64,000 nt of DNA, taken from Climacteris rufus. Its lineage: Eukaryota > Chordata > Aves > Passeriformes > Climacteridae. The notes beneath the pieces are model-generated. The model worked only from the letters and a program-made list of their open reading frames with translations. It was not told where the DNA came from and did no database searches. Positions 49,401-60,605 of the stretch are shown here, in pieces (the stretch's first letter is position 1; each line of letters begins with the position of its first letter). The position numbers and the translations under genes are program-made. The DNA is taken from contig VZRZ01008777.1 of NCBI GenBank assembly GCA_013398175.1, positions 31,954 to 95,953 on the forward strand, written 5' to 3'.

Positions 49401-51190
49401 GTGTGATATATTAGACTGCAGCCGTTTGGCAACTTGATAGGAGTTCAGTGTCTGGACCCCAATTTCTTGTCTCCTCTTCCAGAGGCACAGGTAAGGCCAC
49501 AGAAATCCGATTCAGATTTCTCCCTAGGCCCCTCAGCAAACATTTTAATCGCTTATTTTTTCTACATCACAAAACTTTCACGTCTAAATTTAGACTTTCA
49601 ATCCTAAACATTACAGGTTTGTTTCCTGCCTAGAAGATGAGGGCTCCACCACCAGCTAGATTAAACCCCGCAGCAGCGATTATGTTTTACAGACTTCAAT
49701 TCTGCATCAGCAAAATCTACTGTATGGCATCACATTCAAGGAGTTCAGGCATTTTACAGCTCCAGAGTAATGCAGTAATTCTGTTGCCATACTATTTACT
49801 TTGCCCTTCAAATGCATTTATTCGTGCTCCACAAAGTGAACTGTAGGTCACCAGGAAACATGGACAAGCACAGAAAAATAGGAAAGGGTATCTAGTGAGC
49901 CACAGAAACAGCGAAACAACATCAGTTAATTTTTGAATGGAGGGAAAACCTTCCAGTTTTGCAATATTTTTTCTCCTTCTTTTGTTTTGTTTCTTTTCAA
50001 GACACTGATACAATGAAAACTTTTAGCCACACTCCATGAAAGAATATATCATAAAACAACTATTGTTCTGCCTATTTAGGAATATTGAAAGTGACACCAT
50101 TATACCACCCATGGGTTAGCCTGCATAGAAATGGATATGTGGTTTGTCATCGCTGAATTCTCTAATCCAAACATAAAATTGCTGTTTTAATTTAATCTGC
50201 AGCAGGAAAGGAAAGACAACTAGGCAGGATGAAATTGTTTGGGTCCCCCCCCACCTTCCAGGTGATGACAGCTATTGCTTTAAGTACTTGCCATTAACAA
50301 CCTGTCACAATGTTAGTGATAAGATGTTACTAGCAGTTACTTAAAGTGATAGATGTTAACACTTTTCTGCTCTTTGTGATTTACACTACAACCCAGTCAG
50401 AATATTTTAGGAGCTGAACGCATGGTGCTAGGTCAAAATGCTGAAGATTATGGAGCCACTGGTTGAGGTGCAGAAGGAGATGTGTCATTTGAGGAATATT
50501 AGGTCAAAGAGAATCCATTACAAGGACCTGTCAGGGATTAAAGATTAAAGTTCATCCTTTTAACTATTTCACAGAAAGGGAATTTCTCCAGCATTGGGGC
50601 ATTTTGCTCTTACACGTATCCAAGAGCAGCGTGAAACTGTTCACTCTGAAAATAAGCCTTTGATGTTAACATCTTTTAACAACTCTCCCAATGAGATACT
50701 GATTAGGAAAATATACTTTGATCCAGTTTTAGAACAATGTAGACCATATTTACCTCCGTACACATGGACAAGCTGCCTTGAGAAGGCTCAAGTGGAGGAA
50801 AGTATCCTTAGAGGAACAACACTACAGGCATAATGTTAAGCACCTCTGACTTCTAACTGTGGATAGATGTACTATACTGTGTAAGTTCTAGAGACATAAA
50901 CACTGTAAAAAGGAAAAGGGTACAGCAAAAATTTCTTGTAGAAAAGAAAAGTGAGGATTATATTGCTCTGTGTTTAGCAGCAGGTACCTGACCAACTTAA
51001 CCAAGCAGACTATGAGCGAAGCCCTGCACAATATGGATTACATTTGGGTTTTTTAATCACATAAAGTCAGAACAGTTAGAGATAAAACAGCAGCAATTTA
51101 TCAAGACGTATCAGCAATAATCAGTAGCCTATTACATAAAAATAGGGTTTGTAATTGTAAATCCACCTTGGTATGAAATACATTTCAGAA
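43496..51190. other. Intron, no exon or gene seen
   Basis: Long AT-rich intron. A 21-nt phase-1 pairing near 44.79-44.81 kb (minus strand) has a poor acceptor. Donor-like sites at 48.0 and 48.47 kb lack usable acceptors. Simple repeats near 48.9 kb are listed separately. Confidence 0.45.
48935..48989. repeat. TG dinucleotide repeat and poly-T run
   Basis: About ten TG units at 48,935-48,954 are followed by a long T run at about 48,972-48,989. They form a microsatellite pair in an intron. Confidence 0.92.
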
Positions 51191-51308
51191 TATAAGCCTA
51201 TATTAATATAGGCTTATAATATAAGCATATATTATAAGCCTATATTATAATATAAGCCTAATATAATATAGGCTTATATATTATATTATATTATATTATA
51301 TATAAGCC
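51191..51308. repeat. AT-rich inverted-repeat cluster with a perfect 28-bp palindrome
   Basis: The octamer TATAAGCC or its complement GGCTTATA recurs at 51,191, 51,211, 51,251, 51,271 and 51,301, with a degenerate copy near 51,221 and a TTATAAGCC copy near 51,233. Bases 51,191-51,218 form a perfect palindrome with half-site TATAAGCCTATATT. Bases 51,251-51,278 form a near-palindrome. A TTATA run follows. The region could form hairpins or cruciforms. It lies about 150 bp downstream (in gene direction) of the 51.5-kb exon. Confidence 0.9.
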
Positions 51309-51463
51309 CTTGATCATGGCCAAAAAGAACTAAGATCTTTCCAAGTGTGTGCAAACATCATTCTTAACTGAAAGTTTTCCAGTTCTTTCCCAAGAATTCA
51401 AAGTAAACTTTTCTTCCAAATACGAATTGATTAATAGCTATGAGAATCTGTGAGGCCACTTAC

Positions 51464-51547
51464 CTTCAGCATCATCCTGCAGGTCCTCCAACTTCTCTTC
51501 TTTGTTCTTTTTGGGAGATGGAGGCTGGCTTTTTTGTTCCAATCCTT
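51464..51547 (-). CDS. Lysine/glutamate-rich phase-1 exon (84 nt) with tandem NAGNAG acceptor
   Basis: On the minus strand a T-rich tract runs into 'gtttaaag|aag|GATTGG', and the exon ends GATGATGCTGAAG before a perfect donor 'gtaagt'. With the first AG the exon is 84 nt (2+81+1); with the second it is 81 nt. Both keep phase 1. The peptide contains GLEQKSQPPSPKKNKEEK followed by LEDLQDDAE. It has a basic SPKK-like patch and an acidic end and is likely disordered. SPKK could be a proline-directed phosphorylation site, which is inference. It follows the 59.6-kb exon by 8 kb. Confidence 0.75.
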
Positions 51548-52814
51548 CTTTAAACATAAAAAAAAAAATATTAATTACAAATATTATTTGGAAGCAGTTT
51601 CATTGTATCAAATATTACCATGCATGATATCACAACTGTGAGTATGCTTTATCTCAGCACTCCATTCAGTACTCAATGCCTGTCTTTCTGTTATAAAATT
51701 TATAATATGTATGTGTCTTTCAGCCTGGACTGGACTTTCTCTGACTTTCACAGGACAGAAGTGAAGAAAGCTCATACTGAAATAACATACTCCTTCATAA
51801 GTGCTTAATCTCTTCAGAAATAATAATTTAATAACCCAACAAAATAATGTTTTAATTTGTAGTTCTAAACATAATATTTATTATACTGCATTATAGAATT
51901 GTGGAGAAAGAATCTGAACTAAATGATTTTTTCCCTCTCAGCTCGATTCTCCATTCACTCTTTTAAGACTATAACAAATGAATATAGACTGATACTAATA
52001 TTGAAATGAAAGGTAGGGAAGCAAATTTGATAGTGAAATTAAGGAAATGAAAGCTTTACAAGACAGAAATGTTCTGGTTGAAAAAAATCCATTCCAGCCT
52101 TTCAGACAGTAAGCAATATGAAGCTGGAGGAAATGGAGTAAGAAAAGTAATGGAGGCCAATTAAGTGTGAGATGTCCCTTACTTACAGGGACTGATGTAC
52201 ACAGTGTTTAATATCAGTTGGTCAAACTTTAAAAATTACGAACTTTTTCTGCAACATTTTAAAAATATCCTATCATCTTAACATAAATGATGACATTACT
52301 GTTTGCTTGTTATGACAAACTCAAGGCTCAAACTGGTAGCGGAGGAAGCCTGTTAATAAAAAGGCAGGCCAAGCTGAAAATTAAGCATAAAAGGTATTCA
52401 TAAATTTAGATATTTCATGAAAGCAGGTTTCCTAATTGAAACATTCTTCAAACATCATTGCTTAACCACGAAAGCTGCGACTGACAGACAGTTACAACTC
52501 AATTCATTGCACCTACTGAATGTATTCAACCATGACAGGATAATGACTTTCTGTCTTTGACTTTCTGTCAAACCTCGTGATTCCTTGTGGCCAGCTGAGG
52601 GCTTGGGTGAAGGAGAAGCCATACTCTGTTGCTGGAGTTTTAAACAGCTCTTGACAATCAGATGCTCAGCTCTCATAAAGGACTTGGCTCTGCTAAGAGC
52701 TCTGGATTATCCCCTTTTATGTTCTACCCTTCCACAATTACATATATCTAGAACCAAAATGCTGAAAATTTTTAAATACTCTGAAATGAGTATGAAAGTA
52801 ATAAGGATGTGAAA

Positions 52815-52895
52815 AGCGAACTTGCAGGGTCAAGGGGTAATTGGACTCAATGATCCTTATGGATCCCTTCAATTCATGATGTTGTATAATTCTAG
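52815..52895 (+). repeat. CR1-like tail, sense
   Basis: 'ttgcagggtcaaggggtaat', 'tggactcaatgatccttatg' and 'gttgtataattctag' match a diverged CR1-subfamily 3' end. Confidence 0.65.
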
Positions 52896-55018
52896 GAATA
52901 TTGTGTTCATTCAGGACATGAAAAGGCAGTGAATTATCGGCTTCGCATGGAGCCCAGGGAACACAGAAACATCCTCTGCCCGCCCTCTTGGAAAACTGGT
53001 TATTCTACCACACTTACCCTCAGAAAACCCAGAAGAGCCATGGATTGGAAAGGTGGCAGGACAGCTCAAAATGTCAACAAAAATTCCAAAATGGACATCT
53101 GTATGTAAGTAATTAAATTTTATCTGACATTTTTAATTTTAAGGAATGAGTGTTATGGGGAAAAAAAAAAAAGGCCAAACTGAACATTGGTCTTATGAAT
53201 TTCTACTAGAAGGGAATTTCTGTCTCTTTCTAGAACTACATACAGCTCAAAGCATGAAGGGCCCTTAGCAATCAGTAAATAAAACTAGTTACTGCACAGC
53301 AGAACAAGCCTTGAGGTTTGGCTTGGTACCAGGTGGTAGACTGTTCCTGATGTCGCTTCATACAGAACATGTCATGTGTCATGTCATCATGTTTGCTCAT
53401 CTGAATTTGAAATTCAAACACAATATTTTGAGGAAAACAAGAGTTTTCAAGTGCTAAGATGAATTTCTTTCTGGAGTGAAGAAGGCAGGAGTAACCACAA
53501 GAAAATCCGTGGCAAAAAATAAAGGCAAAAACTACCAAATAAAGACACACTTTGTCAACCCTTCAAGGGGCTCAGGAGCAATGCTGATAGAGCTCAACAG
53601 GAACTTTAATAGAAAAGAGAGATCCTGAAAAATCACTAGGCTTGTGAAGACTTATTCCTGCCAATGCTCTCACTTTCTTTTAAAAAATAACTTGAATATT
53701 TATAGTGGACTATATCAACAGATGGTTTGTTTGGTTCAAATGCCACTCTGAACTACCTGCTACATTCTCTTTTTTAGTTGAGAATAATTCACATTAGGGA
53801 ATTGAATCAATAGGAATGCTTCAATCAACCCTTGTCTCTCTACTGATGAATTTTATCATTTAACCAATCTGTGAAGCTTCCTCCAGTCCCACAAGTCAAA
53901 TGTCAATCAAGTTTAAGGGCAAATGTCCAGCCAGGTCTTTCAGGACTATTTGAATACATTAGATAATATAACCAACATCTTAATTGACAGCCCAAGGATG
54001 GAGAGAGAGGAGGTGTACATTCAGGGAAGTCAGAACTGTTACCATCTCAAAATAAATTATCTTTTTACACTTCATAAAGAGCCTTCAAAATGCCCACAAA
54101 ATGATGTAAAGGCAGTGACTCAGGAGAACAAGATTTCAGTCAAAACTTCACTGTGTTTTAGCAGACATCCCTTATTCCAGAGAAAGGAAAGGATCTGTGT
54201 TTAGCATGGTCAAAATGCAACTCTTAACCCTTTCTGCTCTCCAACAGTATGTCCTTCAGAGCAGTTAGCCAAATATTACAGAAATTTTGTCTGCGAATTT
54301 CTTTTTAAAAAAAGCACACCTGAACATGTCTGAATTGATCATATTAACAGCATTTCTAGTTGTGATCATTTGTTCAAAAAGGTTTCTGAGCTCTACCACT
54401 GGGAGAAATAGTTCTTCTTTATAAGCTAATTCAGAGGGTCAACAAGTTATTTAAATCTCACAGTCTGTCTCCAAGTAACCAACCTATTCCCCAAATCCTT
54501 TCCAACTTCCAAATTTGCCTTGTTGCAAGTGATTTCTCTTTTCATGTCAGGAAAAAAGATAAGGTCTCCCTCCAAAAAACAGTCTGCAAATGCAAGAGTG
54601 TGCACACAAAGGAACATGCAAAGAAATTCTGTATTTATGCATCTTGATTGTAATAGGGCTTCCCTCATTAGTGTGAATGAGATCCTTCATCTTGCTGTTT
54701 GAGCTGGCTGTGGCTTCTAGGTAATGAATAGGTGATTAATTAGGACACTCAGGATAGAAACAGGATAACCAGCAGGGCATTTATTAGGAACAACTACTTG
54801 ATGGCAAATGACAGTATTGTGGCAACAGACATATAGATGAGGTCAAAAGGCTTTGGTATCTGGCAGAGAGGGAAGCTGAACAGGATGAGAGAGAATAAAT
54901 CCAGTTTCGGAACTGAAAGTCTTTCCTGAGTGTTTCTTTTCCTTTTTTTTCTTTTTTTTTTTTATCTTGTTGTATTAATAAGACTAATTGAGCAAGGCAC
55001 ACTNAATGGTAAGATAAT

Positions 55019-56110
55019 TGACTTATGTCAGCACATAATAATGTTATTATGGACTGACATTTGTATTCGTTTTGCAGGGCCTGGTTTTTGGTAGTGGGGG
55101 AGCCACAGAGGTGGCTTCTGTGAGAAGCTGCTGGAAGGTTTGACCATGTCCAGCAGAGCCAATCCCTGATGGCTCTGAGCGTGGATGTGTCACTGACCAA
55201 GGCTGGGCCAATTAGAAATGGTGATAACACCTCTGTGATAACAGATCTAAGAAGAAATCAAAACAAAGTGGTGGGGCAGTTTTAATTCCAGCCAGAGTAG
55301 AGGAGGAGGTGAGAACATGTGAGAGAAACAACAATGGAGACACGGAGGTCAGTGGAGAAGAAGGAGGGGGAGGAGCTTGCAGCCTGTGGTGAGTACCATG
55401 GGAAAGCAGCTGTGCCCCTGCAGCCTATGGAGATCCAGGGGGATGCAGAGATCCACCCACAGCTGATGGAGGAGCCATCGGAGCAGGCACATGCCTAGAG
55501 GAGGCTGTGGTCCTGTGGGAGACCCATGGACAGAGGGGTCCTGCTCCCAGGCTGGAGCAACCTGTCCTTGGAGGACTGACCCCATGGAAGAGTGACCCAG
55601 GCTGCAGCAGCTGTTGCCCATGGGATGGACTCACGTTGCAGCAGTTCACAGGGGGCTGCTGCTCATGAGATGGAGCCACATTTGAGAAATTCACAGAAAA
55701 CTCTGTGAACTCCAGTGTGAGGCACCCCACGGTGCAGCAGGGGAACAGCTGCTCTCTCTGAGAAGTGAGAGAAACAATGGGTGATGAACCGACCAAAATC
55801 CCCATTCCCTGTCTCCTTGTGCCACTGGGGTAGGAGGTAGAGCTGGGAAGGATGGAGGAGTTGGAGGGGTAAGGTGTTTTTAAGGGCTTATTTTACTTTT
55901 CATTATCCTGCTCTGATTTTGTTTGTAATAAATTCACCTTCTATCTCTAAGTTGAGCTTGCTTTGCCCTTGATGGTGATTGATGAGTGTTTTCTCCCAGT
56001 CCTTATATCAAGTAATGAATCCTTTGTTAAATTTTTTCCCCTTTGTCCAGCTGCAAAGATAAGTGAGTGAGTGGCTTTCATGGGTGCCTGGCCAGCATCA
56101 ATCCACAACA
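55019..56110 (+). mobile_element. ERVL-like solo LTR, second copy of the 13-kb family
   Basis: It shares blocks in the same order with the 13.1-kb LTR: 'gtggcttctgtgagaagctg', 'ccagcagagccaat', 'ggctgggccaatta', 'gataaca...taagaagaaatc', 'ccctgtctcctt', AATAAA at 55,927-55,932 with 'attcac', and an end in CCACAACA. The first about 60 bp differ from the other copy. ATAAT at 55,014-55,018 and 56,110-56,114 may be the TSD, but it overlaps the terminal A, so the ends are less certain. Internal tandem-like units ('ggagcaacctgtccttggag', 'catgagatggagccaca') are typical of this LTR type. No retroviral genes are present. Confidence 0.78.
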
Positions 56111-56118
56111 TAATTAGA

Positions 56119-56250
56119 CAAAAAAAAAAAAGAAAAAAAAAACCAAACAACAATAACAAAACCAAACCAAAGCAACCAACTAACTAAAAAAAAAAAAAAA
56201 AAGAAAAAAACAAAAAAAAAAAAAAAACAAAAACCAAAAAACACTCAGGA
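56119..56250. repeat. A-rich tract with AAAC/AACC units
   Basis: Long A runs broken by C, G or CC begin about 10 bp after the LTR end. This is low-complexity DNA, reported separately because it abuts the LTR. Confidence 0.92.
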
Positions 56251-59200
56251 AAGACTGACTGCTGGGTCATCTGGTCCTTCTCTTGGGTTATTTAGGATAT
56301 CTTTCACAAAGCAAAGCTGAGATATAGACCTGCACAGCCCTGGACCCGCTATTTTTATATCTGCCCTTTTGATTTAAACCCTTCTAACAGCAACTGCATG
56401 ACACAAGACAACCTCAAAGCGTTTCAAATTAAATGGAGCCATTAAGCCAGGAGCTGCTATAAGACACAGCATCCAGAATAACAGACCAATGGGTTAAAAT
56501 CCTGTGAGTCAAACGTCATTAGAAGAGTGGACTTGAGTGTATATATTTAATAAGAGTGGGTTGTTCTTATTTTCAAATGTGTTTCTTATTCTAGTATGTC
56601 CAATATATGCAGTGATGTTATGCGATTAACTTGCCAAAATGATCATTCCTGCTTGTTGATTTTATAGTATTAATATAGATATTAATGGATATTATCTGGC
56701 AGATGTAATTAAGATACTCTCTTGTTTATTTTGAAGAGAAATCATAGAAAGAAAGGCCTTTCTGCATGTAATGAGATATTTGCACTTCGGGGTGGTAGAA
56801 AAACAAGACAGATTACTTTCATAATGTATCCATCACTCAATAATACACACATTTGGTCATCTGTTCCTTACTCCCAGTTAATTTTCTAGCTATTCCTAAA
56901 TCCTAACCTGGTGTGTACTGAAGCCAACGGACATACTCCCACTGCCTTCAGCAGACACCAAATCAAGATCAGGGTTTTTTTTTCCTCTTATTTTTGCCAT
57001 TGGGATTTTAACCAGGACTGATTCTGTAACCTCCACCTCATCATTCTACATTCTTCAAAGTGTGCTTGGTACAGATATAATCAGCCTATAGCTTGTTTGT
57101 GTCCCTGTATTTCTCTGTGTTTTCTCTTGGTTTGATATTGGCCCTTAGGAACACCAAGCCAAAAGGAAGATGAGGTACAGGAATTTAGGTAAAATTTAGA
57201 TTTCAATCTCTGCTGAAGGACCTATACATGTTCATAGTCTGCAACACATGCTCTCTAGGAATCCAACATTTATTTTTTGCTTTAAGCAAAAGAATTGGAG
57301 AAATTACCCCAAAGCAAATTGGACATGGACAGCTCAAGAAAATTTCAGCAGTATTGGTGCCAACAGTTGACTCCATCTGCTGCAGTCATGACCCATGAAG
57401 TCAAGTGGAATGAAGAATGATAATTCAACTAGTATCTTGGAGAGGTGACTGGAAGTCACTGCTTCATTTCTTTATTTTCCCCTTTGAACAGTAAAATGCA
57501 AATATCCTCCAAACTGATAAAAACATGAGCATAAAAATGAAAACTCCCCTCAATGCAGAAATTACATTTGTATTTATAGTTCCAGTGAACACATCCTACA
57601 ATCATTAAAAACTTCATACAAAAATATGTCAAAGGCAAATAACTTGTGTATATCTGCTACGCTACTGGAGTAGATATACAAAATATATTTATTTTTAGCC
57701 CTGTAGGTATTGATTGCTGACAGCCAATGCACTGATTCCCAAAATATGTCCAACTGATAAAGAAATAACCAAGGACATGCTGTTGAAGCTCACAGCATCC
57801 TAGGCCTGTGAGGGCAGCTCTTATCTGACCTATCTCACACACAAAGAAAGAGAGAGTAAGGAAATATCTTCCTCAAATAACTTTATTCAGTGATAATTTC
57901 CAGAGTAGCTATGCAGCTTTACCTAAATTAATGATGCTGTGGAGGATACAAGACAAAAAGAGAAGAGAGTGGCTATTAAGTAGAATTGCACTTCCTTTTA
58001 ATTCTAATTTTAAATTCTTTTTAAAAAAACCCACACTGATTTAATTTGCATAATCTCCATAAAAACAACAAGACAAAAATGCAAAATAATTTGGCTTATA
58101 AAAATATACATGCCATGAAAAATATAAAAAATTAAACTGGAAATATTAGATGAATAGTGCAAATTTAACTTAGGATTATCTTAGGCAAATGTTTGTTATG
58201 TAAGGACAATCTTTACTTTTATACTTTTATGTGTATACATATGTACAACTATACCAATCACATTAACTGCATTAAAATTACTAAAAGTTGCTATTCAGTA
58301 ATCTGGACACCAAAAGGTAATTATAATTATATGTAATAAAATCAACAGGCCAGAACAGACATAAAAGAACGTGCTCATCATCAGTATAACACATATCTAT
58401 CTGTGTATATCCGTATTTTCACATCTAGGCATATGCCCCATTCTTCAAGTATTTCTAATTTCCAAATTAATTAACTGGTTCCATAAATCATCATAATCCC
58501 ATTGTCGTTAGGACAATCTTGCCAATTTAAGTAGACAACATACTGCTTCAAAAGCTTTTACCTCTTTTTTCTCACTGGTGTATCCCTGCCTTTATCCATG
58601 TGGCTCTCCTTCCTGATCCTGTATGTTTTCATAAAGAGACCTGGATGTTCCTGCACAGTCACTGGACTATGATGGGATCAGGGTCACAGAGACTTAGAGG
58701 TACTAACTGGTCTGGAAGGAGAGACAGAGGAGTACAGGGAGCTGCTCTGCACATAAAAGGAGGTTCTTCACAGCACACAAATGAAACAGATGTGCACTGA
58801 AGACCTCAAGGTGAGGTCAGCAGGGAAAGTAACAGAGGCTATGGTGGAGCCTGTTACTAAGAGCCTGATCAAGATTAAGTGGATGAAGCTCTCTAGAAAA
58901 AACTAGCAGAAGTCTTCTGAATGGAAGCTTTTGTCCTCATGGGAGTTATCTAATTCTCTGTCCTCTCTTATTCTTGTTCCTCTGGCCTTTCTTCCTCTTG
59001 TACCTATCTATCATTTCCATTCATGTCCATCTACATCCACAAACCCTAAACAGTGACACTTTCTTTAAAGAGCAAACTATGATGACCAGGACAAAATCCT
59101 CTGAAACATTGTCCGATCAAGCTAAATGCATTTAAGAATTTGTGGAAGAATTTTGCTACTGTTTTCATTGCAAACAAATCATTGCCACTATTCAAAATGG

Positions 59201-59556
59201 CAAACGACTCAAGAATTGCTCTATTCACACAAAGAGACAAAGAGAGTGAAGAACTGTCATTATTTCCCATTCGTGTTCGAACAAGCTATTGATAGAAAAG
59301 CAATGAAGTATCACCCAGAGGTTCATAACAGATGATGACATTTAAAAGGTGGTCTCAGCCAGTCTTACCATGCACTATTTATCATCAGGGATGGTTCACC
59401 CTAATTTTGTGTTAAAAACCAGAGATGACTGTTGTAACATTGGCAATAATGATTAGTACTGCTTATCTCAACCAAAGCAATTACTTTCTAGAATTTTTTC
59501 AGTTTGGTTTATGCTTCAGAAAACATATATTTTAGCATAAAATATACTTTACTCAC
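56251..59556. other. Intron, no exon seen
   Basis: AT-rich DNA between the ERVL-like LTR and the 59.6-kb exon. No repeat family or splice-framed open segment was recognised. Confidence 0.45.
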
Positions 59557-59598
59557 CTCTCTCTTCACTCAGCTCAGCTCCTTCTTCATTAGCATCAT
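59557..59598 (-). CDS. Small acidic phase-1 exon (42 nt), most upstream one seen
   Basis: On the minus strand the acceptor 'tttcaatttttttgacag' has an excellent pyrimidine tract. ATGATGCT...GAGAGAG is followed by the donor 'gtgagt'. At 42 nt (2+39+1) it is symmetric phase 1; the other two frames hit stops. With a leading G it reads DDANEEGAELSEER. The 13-mer CTGAGCTGAGTGA is shared with the 35.8-kb exon. It is the most 5' exon identified; upstream exons are probably beyond the window. It is a typical cassette exon by size and phase. Confidence 0.68.
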
Positions 59599-60319
59599 CT
59601 GTCAAAAAAATTGAAAGAAAGAAAAAGGTTACTAGGAATACCAGCAAACATCTACAAGGAAATATTCTATGTTTCAAATTGCCCATATCTTAGTTTGCCT
59701 CCTCCTGTTTAACATTTTGCAGTGAAATCTGGAGCTGGATGTGATAGAAGGTTTTGATACTAGACTGGTTATTACCAGATACAGGAAATGCATGGAATAA
59801 AGACAAGGAATAAAATTCTGCATCATTTACAACACTTTGCAAATTAAGACACGTATAATATGAAATTCCATTCTCTTTCCTGCAGAGCTTTTGGTTTACT
59901 TGACAAGTTCAACTTGCTTTATTTCCCTGGAACAGCTGGCTATGGTAAAAAGAGAACTAGCTACCCAGAAGTCATATCACAAAGGAGTTACTAAAAATTT
60001 GCCACACAGGCAACCTGGTTTAAGAACATAATGATTCTGTGAAAACCAAACTTAGGCTAGCTAGGACAAGAACATTTGTAAATGTAAGATGAGAGAAAAG
60101 GAAAGCAGATTCCTTTTGCAAAATGTTATGTTTTGGTAACAAAGGAATTTCTTACAAGTTGTTTTGCCGAGTTTTGCTAAAATTATTAGCTTTAGATAAT
60201 ATTTTGTTAATTCAATGTTCCAGAGCCTTAATCATCTATTGGAGAGCTCACTGATCACAGAAGTTTATGTCAATTATGTTACTGATTCATACAGACTCCA
60301 TTTATATCCTTTTAAATTG

Positions 60320-60605
60320 AGGTGCTGAGGGACTTTTTACCAGAGCCTGTAATGACAGGACAAGAGGCAATGGCTTTGAAGTGCCAGGGGCTGGTTTAAA
60401 TGAGATATTGGGATGAAATTCTTTATTGTGAGTGTGATGAGGCAGTAGTACAAGTTGATAGAGAAGCTGTGGATGCCTCACCCCTGGACTGGATAGGGCT
60501 TGGAGAACCTGAACTAGTGAAAGGTGTCCCAGCCCAAGGAAGGATGGGTTGGAATGAGATGGTCTTTAAGGTCCCTTCCAACCAATCATTCTATGATTCT
60601 GTTAT
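60320..60605 (+). repeat. CR1 LINE 3' fragment, sense
   Basis: It contains 'gtgctgagggactttttacc', 'ctgtaatgacaggacaagag', 'agaagctgtggatgcctcac' and 'tttaaggtcccttccaacca', and ends 'attctatgattctgt'. At about 285 bp it is the longest recognisable sense CR1 piece here, 5'-truncated and with broken frames. Confidence 0.92.

Noticed and set aside
52569..52640. Minus-strand Ser/Pro/Lys-rich open segment (MASPSPKPSAGHKESRG) that resembles the gene's style
   Set aside because: The splice sites do not give an open phase-1 exon; the proposed donor 'gtttga' is weak.
54784..55805. Open frames of 90-148 codons on the minus strand near 55 kb
   Set aside because: They lie mostly in the ERVL-like LTR, on its antisense strand, and one spans an N; they are shadows of the repeat.
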